DNA from: CALGYY01 sp963678485 | GTDB lineage: Bacteria > Bacteroidota > Bacteroidia > Bacteroidales > CAIWKO01 | DNA length: 64,000 nucleotides | NCBI GenBank assembly: GCA_963678485.1 | Contig: OY782882.1 | Location: forward strand, 1,054,001 to 1,118,000 | Direction: 5' to 3' | Shown here: positions 7,928 to 15,631 of the stretch, piece after piece | How the letters are laid out: each line of letters opens with the position of its first letter | Numbering within the stretch: position 1 is the stretch's first letter | Position numbers and translations under genes: made by a program | Notes under the pieces: model-generated | What the model saw: only the letters and a program-made list of their open reading frames with translations | The model's database searches: none | Told to the model about the DNA's origin: nothing

Positions 7928-9052
7928 TTATTCAAATAAATATATCTTATCCAAGGCTCTTCTTGCTTCGCCTTCATAGCAACCTCTATTTTTCATCTTT
8001 ATAAAGTAATTAAGTATAGGGTCATCTTCTTTTTTAGGGAATAAATCCTTTTCAAAGGCTTTAGGTAATTCATTTAAAAAATCTGGCTTCATATTAAATC
8101 CGCACATGAGATAGCTACCTAATTGATTTTTTGCATAACCCCATCCGACATGTCCGAACCATGCATCTTGAGCGTCAGGACGACCTAGTGGGAAAATTTT
8201 CGGACGAACTCTACTGTAAGAAAAAACTGAGTTTTCAGGACACCTAAAAACATAGATTATTGAATTCTCATAGTCTTTTATCGGCTCAGTTTGTGTAATA
8301 CCTTCAGTATCAATATTCATCTTATTTAGAGCAAACCATGCTGCAACAGTTAGTGTTTTAGTCAAGTCAAGACCAATACTAGGCATACCATAATGTTGTG
8401 CTATTCCTAAGGCAAATCCATTCATGTCAATTCCACCTTTAATTGCCATAATATCTTTCTGATATTTTTGGAAATCTAAGGGCGTTAATTTTTCAGAATA
8501 ATCTACTCCAATGTCATTTAACAATGTTGCTGCTTGACTATGCCACATGCTATGCATAAAGTTTTCATTGAAATTGCTTCTCAAATGACTTGGCAAGAAC
8601 GATGGTTCTTTAATATCCTCATTCCCATAAAGATGACGCTTTTCATCTTTATCACGATTGATTGGATAATGACTATGTTGTCCTCTTAGTAGTATTTGGT
8701 AATTAGGATTAGCTTTTTCAATTTCACGTAATAAAGGTGATATTGAAGCTAGACTACTAACCTTAAAAATTGGAATTTTCCTATATGGGACTCTAAACGT
8801 ATCAACAATTTCATTATTTATACCAGTTGGATAATAATTTAATTTATCTCCAAATCCATATGGAGTTGAATTATAATATAACCCTGAACTAAATACTCGA
8901 CCGTAATAATCATCAATTAATAAATCATCAGAATAAATATCCTCGTTTGATTCATTAGGTGATGTTGCAAAACTTATTTCGTTTTGAATAGGGTAAATAT
9001 TATAAAAACCAGTGTGTAGTAATCTATAATCGTCCTTCTTTATCTTTTCCAT
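7928..9052 (-). CDS. FRG-domain protein
   Basis: This 374-aa protein carries the FRG signatures LLRGQ (121-125), QHYG (219-222) and GLDLTKTLTVAAWFAL (227-242, the position of the usual LLDWT..P..A..FA). FRG domains occur in bacterial conflict and abortive-infection contexts, but no enzymatic activity is firmly established. Residues 1-100 form an extra N-terminal part without a recognised family. It is separated by one base from the upstream 194-aa gene, so the two are almost surely co-expressed. Both lie between attC-like palindromes at 7789-7927 and 9661-9770, so they may move as a two-gene cassette. Confidence 0.85.
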   Translation of the reverse strand: MEKIKKDDYRLLHTGFYNIYPIQNEISFATSPNESNEDIYSDDLLIDDYYGRVFSSGLYYNSTPYGFGDKLNYYPTGINNEIVDTFRVPYRKIPIFKVSSLASISPLLREIEKANPNYQILLRGQHSHYPINRDKDEKRHLYGNEDIKEPSFLPSHLRSNFNENFMHSMWHSQAATLLNDIGVDYSEKLTPLDFQKYQKDIMAIKGGIDMNGFALGIAQHYGMPSIGLDLTKTLTVAAWFALNKMNIDTEGITQTEPIKDYENSIIYVFRCPENSVFSYSRVRPKIFPLGRPDAQDAWFGHVGWGYAKNQLGSYLMCGFNMKPDFLNELPKAFEKDLFPKKEDDPILNYFIKMKNRGCYEGEARRALDKIYLFE

Positions 9053-9053
9053 T

Positions 9054-9638
9054 TTACGAAACTAAAACGTTAGAATTAGGGTTTAATGGAATTCCCATAC
9101 TTTCACAAACCCAAATTTGAATAAAATAAGAAAATGAGGTGGATGAATTCGCATTCAAAAACAGACAATCTTTATTTCCCCCTACTGCTTCTATATATTT
9201 ATTAAAGTAATCAACAGATGCCGTTAATTCTGAATGGAATTGACTAATCGGTGACCAGATTAAATCAGCAAACATGTCATATGCTTTAATTATTATTCTT
9301 TCATTATGTATTACAACCTTACTTTGGATACCTGCCTCCTTAATAAATTCTTCAAATAAGCTTACTATTTCTTCATCTAGTTCTGACAAGAATACATCTC
9401 TGCATGATTTTTCAACTTGTATATTATTTAAAATACTTTCAACTAAAGTAGGGTAACTGTTTGAAAGTAACTGTTCATATGTTTTCTCATTATCTACTGG
9501 GAGAATTAGAGCAGTTTCTTCTCTTGGATTATATCCAGGTTTAAGTTGTTTATATTTAATTACAAAATCCCAACTTGTAAGGCGAGAATTAAATTGTTTA
9601 TAGAAATCGTGAAGTATTTCTTTGTTATCTACTATCAT
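9054..9638 (-). CDS. uncharacterised partner of the FRG protein (194 aa)
   Basis: A soluble, acidic protein with no signal peptide and no membrane segment. Predicted mostly helical, with segments such as DEEIVSLFEEFIKEAG and LTASVDYFNKYIEAVGG. I recognise no domain. It starts at an ATG at 9638 and ends one base before the FRG start, so it is the first gene of a two-gene operon and might be a sensor or neutralising partner; this is only a guess from position. A 69-codon frame overlapping its start region runs through a palindrome and is not taken as coding. Confidence 0.72.
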   Translation of the reverse strand: MIVDNKEILHDFYKQFNSRLTSWDFVIKYKQLKPGYNPREETALILPVDNEKTYEQLLSNSYPTLVESILNNIQVEKSCRDVFLSELDEEIVSLFEEFIKEAGIQSKVVIHNERIIIKAYDMFADLIWSPISQFHSELTASVDYFNKYIEAVGGNKDCLFLNANSSTSFSYFIQIWVCESMGIPLNPNSNVLVS

Positions 9639-9660
9639 AATTTGCCAGAATTTCCTTTTT

Positions 9661-9770
9661 CATAATGAAGCACAACTTACTTATATACACTACAATCCTT
9701 TCCTCAAATCCCACTAGATCATTAAAGTTGGAATTTATCCTGTTATGTATATAACCAAAGTTAAACGGAT
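9661..9770. repeat. attC-like imperfect palindrome
   Basis: Arms 9674-9688 (AACTTACTTATATAC) and 9747-9762 (GTATATAACCAAAGTT) pair with one bulge. Its left end CATAATGAAGCACAAC (9661-9676) is nearly the reverse complement of the right end of the 7789-7927 element (GTTGTTGTGCTTCGTTAT), which supports a common family. It lies immediately upstream of the FRG operon. Confidence 0.5.
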
Positions 9771-9835
9771 AATAGCCAATCATACTCGTTTCTAAGGTTC
9801 GATTTACCCAGCAAATATACCTCTCTCTACACAAT

Positions 9836-10150
9836 GAACCAAATAAATAATGTTAAATATGTGTAGCTGTTGTTGGGTGTCAGTATTTATGAGGGGATCC
9901 CGCATCATTGCGGGATGAAGCGTTTTTTGGCGGTGTCTATATTTATTGCATTTGAGTTGAAGCATTCGCTAGACTTGCAAAGCGTGATACTGGATATCAG
10001 TAATGTGTGTACTATTCACGGGGTGACTTAGAGTCGCCCCGTGAATAGTCATGAGGTGAGCCCGCATCATTGCGGGATGAAGCGGCGACGGGCTGCGTCT
10101 GTACTATTATTACGAGTTGAAACATTTCTACACTCCTATGACGCTGCAAT
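9836..10150. repeat. compound REP-like repeat, solitary copy of the 52-53 kb array
   Basis: Begins ACCAAATAAATAATGTTAAA, which also opens the array at 52148. It contains two copies of hairpin A (CCCGCA..TCAT..TGCGGG, at about 9899-9916 and 10061-10076) and one of hairpin B (10011-10049, arms around CACGGGG/CCCCGTG, one mismatch), separated by the same filler (ATTCGCTAGACTTGCAAAG). It fills most of the 400-bp gap between the accessory stretch and aroB. No gene was seen in 9836-10233. Confidence 0.8.
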
Positions 10151-10154
10151 TGTT

Positions 10155-10171
10155 TACTTTTGGTACTTTTG
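10155..10171 (+). promoter_or_regulatory. candidate -7 elements for aroB
   Basis: Two overlapping TACTTTTG octamers (10155-10162 and 10164-10171) fit the Bacteroidetes -7 consensus TAnnTTTG, about 65 bases before the aroB start. No good TTTG was found at the expected -33 spacing, so this is tentative. Confidence 0.35.
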
Positions 10172-10233
10172 TAATTCACAAGAATCAGAAGTACAAACAA
10201 ATTTGAACAATCAATTAAATTTCACCACTGAAT

Positions 10234-11307
10234 ATGAAAAAGAATCAAAAACATCCTAAGCCCGTTATTGGAACCAATGCCCTTTTAAAACTCGAGAAAG
10301 CACTTAATACGCCTGATTTTCGTGATGCACGCATTTATATTCTCACAGATACCAATACGCTAAATTGTTGCCTGCCGGTGCTGGAATCTGTGGTTATTCG
10401 CTCAAGAGAAGCGGAGATCATCGAGTTGCCCGCCGGAGAAGAAAGTAAAGATCTTGAATTGTGCAAAGGAGTATGGCTATCGTTGCTGGAATTGGGTGCC
10501 GGCCGCGATTCAGTGCTGATTAATCTGGGCGGTGGTACTATTACCGATATTGGCGGTTTTGCAGCATCAACCTATATGAGAGGAATACGTTTCTTTAACG
10601 TACCCACTTCACTCATGGGCATGGCAGATGCAGCCATGGGTGGTAAAACAGGTCTCGATCTCGACGCACATAAGAATATGATCGGTTCCTTTGCCATTCC
10701 CGAAGGCGTTTTTATCTATCCTGCCTTTTTAGAAAGCCTGCCACAAGAAGAAATCCGTTCAGGCTTTGCTGAAATCATTAAGTATGCTCTTATCGCAGAT
10801 GAAGATTTATGGAAAAAAATCATCAGTAAAAATTGTCTCGAAATAAAAAACTGGGTTCCGCTGCTTAATAAATCGGCAGAAATTAAAATGTCGGTTGTGG
10901 CTATGGATCCTGAAGAAACAGGCCTTCGCAAAGTTTTAAATTTTGGTCATACCATTGGTCATGCTATAGAAACCTTGTCGCGACGCAAGGACAAAAAACC
11001 AATTTCTCATGGCGAAGCGGTTGCCATCGGAATCATCTGCGAAAGCTATTTGTCGTACAAAATGCTGAACCTTCCCGAAGCCTTACTGGGCGAGATTAGC
11101 GATATAGTGTTGGAGCAATTCCCATGGAAAGCAATTCCCGGCAACGCGGGTGCGCTCTTGCCATTGTTGCGGTCGGATAAGAAAAATGAAAACGGCGCAT
11201 TGTGCTTTACACTTATCGCCGGTTTTGGTCAGGTGATGATTAATCAGCAATGTCCGGAAAGTTGGATTACTGAAAGTCTTGAGTTTTATAAAGGATTAAA
11301 ACCTTAA
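10234..11307 (+). CDS. aroB: 3-dehydroquinate synthase
   Basis: Converts DAHP to 3-dehydroquinate, step 2 of the shikimate pathway, using NAD+ and a divalent metal, in the cytoplasm. The 357-aa product has the NAD-binding GGGTITDIGGFAA (99-111), YMRGIRFFNVPTSL, MGGKTG (135-140), KNMIG, the metal-ligand region FAEIIKYALI (about 178-187), and the metal-binding histidine motifs GHTIGHAIE and HGEAVAIG. Length is normal for the family. The downstream aroA gene begins 11 bp after its stop, so the two form an operon although they catalyse steps 2 and 6. A REP-like region precedes it. Confidence 0.96.
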   Translation: MKKNQKHPKPVIGTNALLKLEKALNTPDFRDARIYILTDTNTLNCCLPVLESVVIRSREAEIIELPAGEESKDLELCKGVWLSLLELGAGRDSVLINLGGGTITDIGGFAASTYMRGIRFFNVPTSLMGMADAAMGGKTGLDLDAHKNMIGSFAIPEGVFIYPAFLESLPQEEIRSGFAEIIKYALIADEDLWKKIISKNCLEIKNWVPLLNKSAEIKMSVVAMDPEETGLRKVLNFGHTIGHAIETLSRRKDKKPISHGEAVAIGIICESYLSYKMLNLPEALLGEISDIVLEQFPWKAIPGNAGALLPLLRSDKKNENGALCFTLIAGFGQVMINQQCPESWITESLEFYKGLKP

Positions 11308-11318
11308 ACCATACTTGT

Positions 11319-12548
11319 ATGCCCATCGTAAATTGCAGTCACACCAGTTTCTCCGGCGATGTTCTGCTGCCGGCATCCAAAAGTATCAGCAACCGATTGC
11401 TTATTATCAATGAATTATCGGGAGGTCTTGTGCAGATAAAAAATCTGAGCACGACTGATGATACACGATTGATGCAACAATGTCTTTCGGATTACAAAAG
11501 CAGTGACCATCTGTATACCGCAAATGCAGGGACTGTCATGCGTTTCATCACTGCCTTGCTTGCCACCAAAGAAGGGCAATGGATGATCGAAGGATCAACA
11601 CGTATGCACGAACGACCCATCGGTCCGCTGGTAAGAGCACTGCAAACCCTGGGTGCCGACATCTCATTTATTGAAAAAAACGGCTTTCCTCCATTGAAGA
11701 TCTGTGGAAAAAAACTTCATGGAGGACGTGTTCATGTGGATGCATTCATCAGCAGTCAATTTATCTCTGCGTTGATACTTATTGCACCCGGATTAAAAGA
11801 TGGACTTGTAATCGAATTGACAGGGACGATTCAGTCAGGTCCTTACATCGACATGACTCTAGCACTTATCGAACAATGCGGTATACGTGTTGAACGTATA
11901 GGAAGAACCATTTCTGTGATGCCTTCTGAATATAAAGCCACCAGCGTTACTGTGGAGTCTGATTGGTCGTCGGCTGCATTTTTTTATGCCTTGGCAGCGC
12001 TATCGGAAAACGTTGACATCTTCTTAAACGGTCTGACATCGCAGAGTATTCAAGGGGATTCGATTGCAGCCCAATGGTTCGAATCGCTCGGTGTAAAAAC
12101 AACATACGAAGCCAATGGTGTGAGATTAGGAAAGCTATTCGGTCGCTTTGCAAAATTATCGCTGGATTTTACCGGCCATCCTGATCTTTTCCTTCCCATG
12201 GCTGTTGCCTGTGCCGGAATGGGAACTGAATTCACGGCAACGGGCTTGGAAAACCTGAGTTTGAAAGAATCTGATCGCATCAAAGGGGCAATGGAAGCGC
12301 TGAGTTCACTAGGATATCATGTAACTTACAGCAAGGGTGTGTATCATTCAGCAAGCACAAAAACACGCATCACTAAAGCCAGACTCCCGTTAATCTGTGT
12401 ACGCGATGACCATCGTATGGCGATGTCGTTCGCGCTACTCGCATGCCGCTTCCCGCATATCATGCTTGATCAGACCATGGTGGTTTCAAAATCCTTTCCG
12501 GGATACTTCGATGCACTTCAACAACTTGGATTCAGCCTTTTTGAGTAG
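11319..12548 (+). CDS. aroA: 3-phosphoshikimate 1-carboxyvinyltransferase (EPSP synthase)
   Basis: Transfers enolpyruvyl from PEP to shikimate-3-phosphate, step 6 of the shikimate pathway. The 409-aa product shows LPASKSISNRLLI (17-29, PEP and S3P binding, Lys21), NAGTVMRFITALLA (the NAGT loop), ERPIGPLVRAL, the S3P-binding SSQFISALIL, and the C-terminal KESDRIKG and DDHRMAMSFALLA with the catalytic Asp/Arg. It is a little shorter than E. coli AroA (427), as is common in Bacteroidota. It follows aroB by 11 bp. Glyphosate class was not judged. Confidence 0.96.
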   Translation: MPIVNCSHTSFSGDVLLPASKSISNRLLIINELSGGLVQIKNLSTTDDTRLMQQCLSDYKSSDHLYTANAGTVMRFITALLATKEGQWMIEGSTRMHERPIGPLVRALQTLGADISFIEKNGFPPLKICGKKLHGGRVHVDAFISSQFISALILIAPGLKDGLVIELTGTIQSGPYIDMTLALIEQCGIRVERIGRTISVMPSEYKATSVTVESDWSSAAFFYALAALSENVDIFLNGLTSQSIQGDSIAAQWFESLGVKTTYEANGVRLGKLFGRFAKLSLDFTGHPDLFLPMAVACAGMGTEFTATGLENLSLKESDRIKGAMEALSSLGYHVTYSKGVYHSASTKTRITKARLPLICVRDDHRMAMSFALLACRFPHIMLDQTMVVSKSFPGYFDALQQLGFSLFE

Positions 12549-12670
12549 TAGAATCTATACCAAGACAAAACTCAAGACCACATAACAGTCAAGGCTTTGA
12601 ACAATACGTCAAGTGCTGAATACAAGATGCACTTTGATCAAATCTTCTATAAACTCCCAGCTTAAAACTA

Positions 12671-12859
12671 TTATTCAAAGCAACAGCCTTCTTGCGAACG
12701 CTTCTGCGTATTAAACACGCCGATAATCCCCAAATCAGTTATCAAGCGGAACAGTTGAGGCTCAGGAATACTCTTTATTGAAAAAATAGATTTATAAATA
12801 CTAATCCAATTTACAGTTAAACCTTCTTTTATTGTCTTCAAGTGTTGCACTGCTAATGT
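12671..12859 (-). pseudogene. possible gene remnant
   Basis: The minus strand is open for 63 codons without an ATG, reading ...IKEGLTVNWISIYKSIFSIK and ...PEPQLFRLITDLGIIGVFNT to a stop at 12671. Amino-acid composition looks protein-like, and the frame begins within the GC-rich dispersed repeat that may have cut it. No family recognised. It could also be a chance open frame. The rest of 12549-12815 holds nothing else that I can support. Confidence 0.22.
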
Positions 12860-13186
12860 TCAAAGCGAGCGCGCGGGCCTGTCAAAGCACGCGGGCGTGG
12901 GCGGGCTGTGAATCGTCAACGGCACGCAAATCCGCAAGGGGCCAGACAGCGGCTTTTTCGCTGTCGGCTCTGTCGAAAACGACAAAAAGAAAATTCAAAA
13001 AGCGAAATGAAGTTTATTATCTAAATCAAGAACTGCCGTCAATGGGCGTTTTCGGCACTACCTTGCGTGATTTGCGGCTGTTGGCGAGAGCGGGGGGATA
13101 GCATTTTGCCTGCCTGCGTGACGCAGTCAGGCAGGCTTTGACTAGAATTTTGGCTCCACCTTTTGTTCATGCAAAAGGTGGAATTA
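12816..13186. repeat. GC-rich dispersed repeat R1, copy 1
   Basis: Aligns along nearly its whole length with 35361-35702; both contain AACGGCACGCAAATCCGCAA, CTGTCGGCTCTGTCGAAAAC and TTCGGCACTACCTTGCGTGA. It ends in a hairpin (13156-13181, CCACCTTTTG paired with CAAAAGGTGG). Copy 1 has an extra 27-bp nested palindrome at about 13109-13137 (GCCTGCCTG...CAGGCAGGC). An open frame on the plus strand inside the repeat is not credible as a gene. Confidence 0.85.
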
Positions 13187-13281
13187 AAAAAAAATAAATC
13201 ATTCATCGTTTGACGCACCAGATAAATGGGGCAACTCATCATTTTGTTTAGAATGCTTGAGTCAATGTAACACCTTTGAAG

Positions 13282-13320
13282 GAAACTCACGGGGTGATTC
13301 CAAATCACCCCGTGAGTTTC
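13282..13320. terminator. 18-bp perfect hairpin, family B
   Basis: Arms GAAACTCACGGGGTGATT and its exact complement around a CCA loop. Same core (CACGGGGTGA/TCACCCCGTG) as 17964-18008 and the 10 kb and 52 kb repeats but with different outer bases that still pair. No run of T follows, so it may be a REP-type element rather than, or as well as, a terminator. Confidence 0.7.
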
Positions 13321-13345
13321 ACACATCCTAAAATAGCCGCTATCC

Positions 13346-13376
13346 TTTGCAGTTTTACCGCTTTGTTGTATCTTTG
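13346..13376 (+). promoter_or_regulatory. Bacteroidetes-type promoter of the xanthine dehydrogenase operon
   Basis: TTTG at 13346-13349, a 19-base spacer, then TATCTTTG at 13369-13376: a full match to the Bacteroidetes sigma-70 consensus. It lies only 14 bases before the xdhC start, so the leader would be very short. Confidence 0.75.
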
Positions 13377-13390
13377 ATAAAAACTTTTTT

Positions 13391-14158
13391 ATGTCAGAAT
13401 TATTTAGAAAAATTTCCGACTTGCAGGCAGCACATATCCCTTGCGTATTATGTGTGATAACCGATACTACCGGATCTACCCCACGTAAAGCCGGGTCTAA
13501 AATGATAGTAATGTCAGATGGCAGCATTTACGGCACCATTGGAGGGGGCTCGATAGAATTAGCTGTAATCAAAGAAGCTGTAAGTGTTTTATCCAAAGGT
13601 GAACCGCTGTTCAAGGAATATCAACTCGAAGAAGATCTCAGCATGCATTGTGGCGGGATGGTCAGAGTATATTTCGATCCAATTCTTAGCCTTCCGAAAC
13701 TTTATATTTATGGTGCCGGTCACATCGGACGTGTCCTTGGGAAATTTGCATCAGCCCTTGGTTTCAGAATATTTTTCTTTGATGAACGTCCGGATATTTA
13801 TAAAGAATTCCAGGTCGAAGGCGCGGAATGTACTACAGGAAACTATTTCGAAACCATCGAAAAAACAGTGTTTGACGAGCACACGTATATCGTTATCACT
13901 ACGCCAAAGCATGAGTTCGACGAAAAAATCCTTGCTGCTGTTGCACGTAAACCGCATGCATATCTCGGAATGATAGGCAGCAAACGCAAGGTTGCCGAAG
14001 CACGAAAAAAATTCCTTGCCGAAGGAAGTCTCACCAACGAAGAACTCGACCGTGTTGACATGCCCATAGGGATTCCATTTGCCGCGGAAACACCTGAAGA
14101 AATCGCCATTAGTATTTTGGCAAAACTAATTGACACACGAAATACGCTAAAGAAATGA
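13391..14158 (+). CDS. xdhC: XdhC-type molybdenum cofactor insertion chaperone
   Basis: XdhC proteins bind sulfurated molybdenum cofactor and deliver it to xanthine dehydrogenase in the cytoplasm. The 255-aa product has the XdhC/CoxI N-terminal domain (TTGSTPRKAGSKMIV, then GTIGGGSIE with the conserved Gly run, and CGGMVRVYFDP) and the C-terminal Rossmann-like XdhC_C domain (LYIYGAGHIGRVL, then YLGMIGSKRKVA, and MPIGIPFAAETPEEIAISIL). It is the first gene of the operon and overlaps the next by 4 bp (ATGATG), which fits a dedicated chaperone. Its own promoter is visible just upstream. Confidence 0.92.
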   Translation: MSELFRKISDLQAAHIPCVLCVITDTTGSTPRKAGSKMIVMSDGSIYGTIGGGSIELAVIKEAVSVLSKGEPLFKEYQLEEDLSMHCGGMVRVYFDPILSLPKLYIYGAGHIGRVLGKFASALGFRIFFFDERPDIYKEFQVEGAECTTGNYFETIEKTVFDEHTYIVITTPKHEFDEKILAAVARKPHAYLGMIGSKRKVAEARKKFLAEGSLTNEELDRVDMPIGIPFAAETPEEIAISILAKLIDTRNTLKK

Positions 14159-15621
14159 TGTCGAAGCAAAACATTATTCAGTTTGTGCTGGACGGGGAAG
14201 TGAAGCAAATCGATTTCAATAAGGAAACCGGGCTGAAGCCTTCCACCACAGTGCTTAATTACCTGCGTTCGTTGCGCGAACACAAAGGGGTGAAAGAAGG
14301 TTGCGCAGAAGGTGATTGCGGCGCATGTACCATCGTTGTTGCCGAAGCTACATCATCACAGCAATTAAGATATCTTGCCCTCGACTCCTGTTTATTGTTC
14401 CTCCCAATGATCCATGGCAAACAACTGATCACCGTTGAAAATTTAGCCATACGTGAAAACGGCCAGGTAAAACTTCATCCCGTGCAACAGCTTTTGGTAG
14501 ACATGCACGGAAGCCAATGTGGTTATTGCACACCGGGTATTGTTATGTCACTCTTTGCCCTCTATAAAAATCATGACCATCCCGACAGGCATACCGCAGA
14601 AGAAGCGCTCACAGGTAACCTTTGCAGATGTACCGGCTATCGCCCGATTGTTGAAGCAGCCATGATGGCTTGTGTGCATAAGGGTAACGATCATTTTTCT
14701 GATAATGAACCGGCAATGGCTAATCTTCTTTATGAACTTGTAAAGCAACAGCCATCCGTAATTATTGATGCCGTAAATCAAAAATATTTTCGTCCTTCTA
14801 CTATTGCCGAAGCGCTTGATATTCGCGCAACATTCCCAACGGCCATTGTGTTTAATGGGGCAACGGATATTGCATTAAGGCAGACAAAAAAACACGAGCA
14901 CTTTAGTGAAATGCTCGATCTTTCAGGGATTCAGGAAATGAAAGGTGTTAGCGAATCTAACGAATCATGCATTATTGGAGCAGGCACCACCATGGAGCAG
15001 CTGCGTCATTCAACGCAGAAAACACTTCCGGCTTTACATGAAATGCTGAACGTTTTTGCATCACTACAAATCCGCAATCTGGCCAGCATCGGGGGAAATA
15101 TCGCATCTGCCTCTCCTATTGGCGATATTCTTCCAGTGTTGTTCGCATATAATGCAAGTCTCGAATTGACTTCTCTCAAAGGGGTGCGAACGATTGCTAT
15201 AGGCGATTTTATCAAAGGATACCGCAGCACCGCCCTTGAAAAAGATGAATTGATTACCCGGGTGATTATCCCTAAACCATCAGCAAAATCAATAGTTTGG
15301 ACACAAAAAGTCTCCAAACGTAAAGACCTTGACATCTCAACCGTAAGTGCTTGTTTTCATTTGAATGTCGCTAAGGACGGAGTCATCAGCGATATCATAC
15401 TTGCATACGGTGGTATGGCTGCCTGTACGCAACGTGCAAAAAAGACCGAACAGATGCTGATAGGAAAAGAATGGAATGAAGTTAACGTAAAAGTCGCCGC
15501 CGCTTGCATTGCAGAGGACTTTACACCGATCAGTGATGCCCGCGCAGAAAAAGAATTCCGTAGCGTAGTAGCTCGTAATCTTCTTTTGAAATTCTTCAAC
15601 GAAAACAGTCACATCAGCTAA
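14155..15621 (+). CDS. xdhA: xanthine dehydrogenase small subunit (2Fe-2S and FAD domains)
   Basis: This subunit passes electrons from the molybdenum centre to NAD+. The 488-aa product has an N-terminal plant-type 2Fe-2S domain (CAEGDCGACT), a second 2Fe-2S domain (QCGYCTPG and GNLCRCTGYRPI), and from about residue 200 a CO-dehydrogenase-type FAD domain (FNGATDIALR, IRNLASIGGNIASASPIGD) with its C-terminal extension. The fused Fe-S plus FAD layout equals bacterial XdhA. It lies between xdhC (4-bp overlap) and the large subunit (10-bp gap). Confidence 0.94.
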   Translation: MMSKQNIIQFVLDGEVKQIDFNKETGLKPSTTVLNYLRSLREHKGVKEGCAEGDCGACTIVVAEATSSQQLRYLALDSCLLFLPMIHGKQLITVENLAIRENGQVKLHPVQQLLVDMHGSQCGYCTPGIVMSLFALYKNHDHPDRHTAEEALTGNLCRCTGYRPIVEAAMMACVHKGNDHFSDNEPAMANLLYELVKQQPSVIIDAVNQKYFRPSTIAEALDIRATFPTAIVFNGATDIALRQTKKHEHFSEMLDLSGIQEMKGVSESNESCIIGAGTTMEQLRHSTQKTLPALHEMLNVFASLQIRNLASIGGNIASASPIGDILPVLFAYNASLELTSLKGVRTIAIGDFIKGYRSTALEKDELITRVIIPKPSAKSIVWTQKVSKRKDLDISTVSACFHLNVAKDGVISDIILAYGGMAACTQRAKKTEQMLIGKEWNEVNVKVAAACIAEDFTPISDARAEKEFRSVVARNLLLKFFNENSHIS

Positions 15622-15631
15622 AACAGAATTC

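Noticed and set aside
9625..9834. Minus-strand 69-codon frame
   Set aside because: Overlaps the start of the 194-aa gene and runs through the palindrome at 9661-9770; no sign of coding.
1..9840. Classical integron
   Set aside because: No IntI-type integrase and no clear attI; the palindromes do not show a confirmed canonical core. The term attC-like is used only for shape and position.
12832..13101. Plus-strand frame of 89 codons
   Set aside because: Lies inside dispersed repeat R1, and the same repeat at 35.4 kb carries a frame with different breaks; not a gene.
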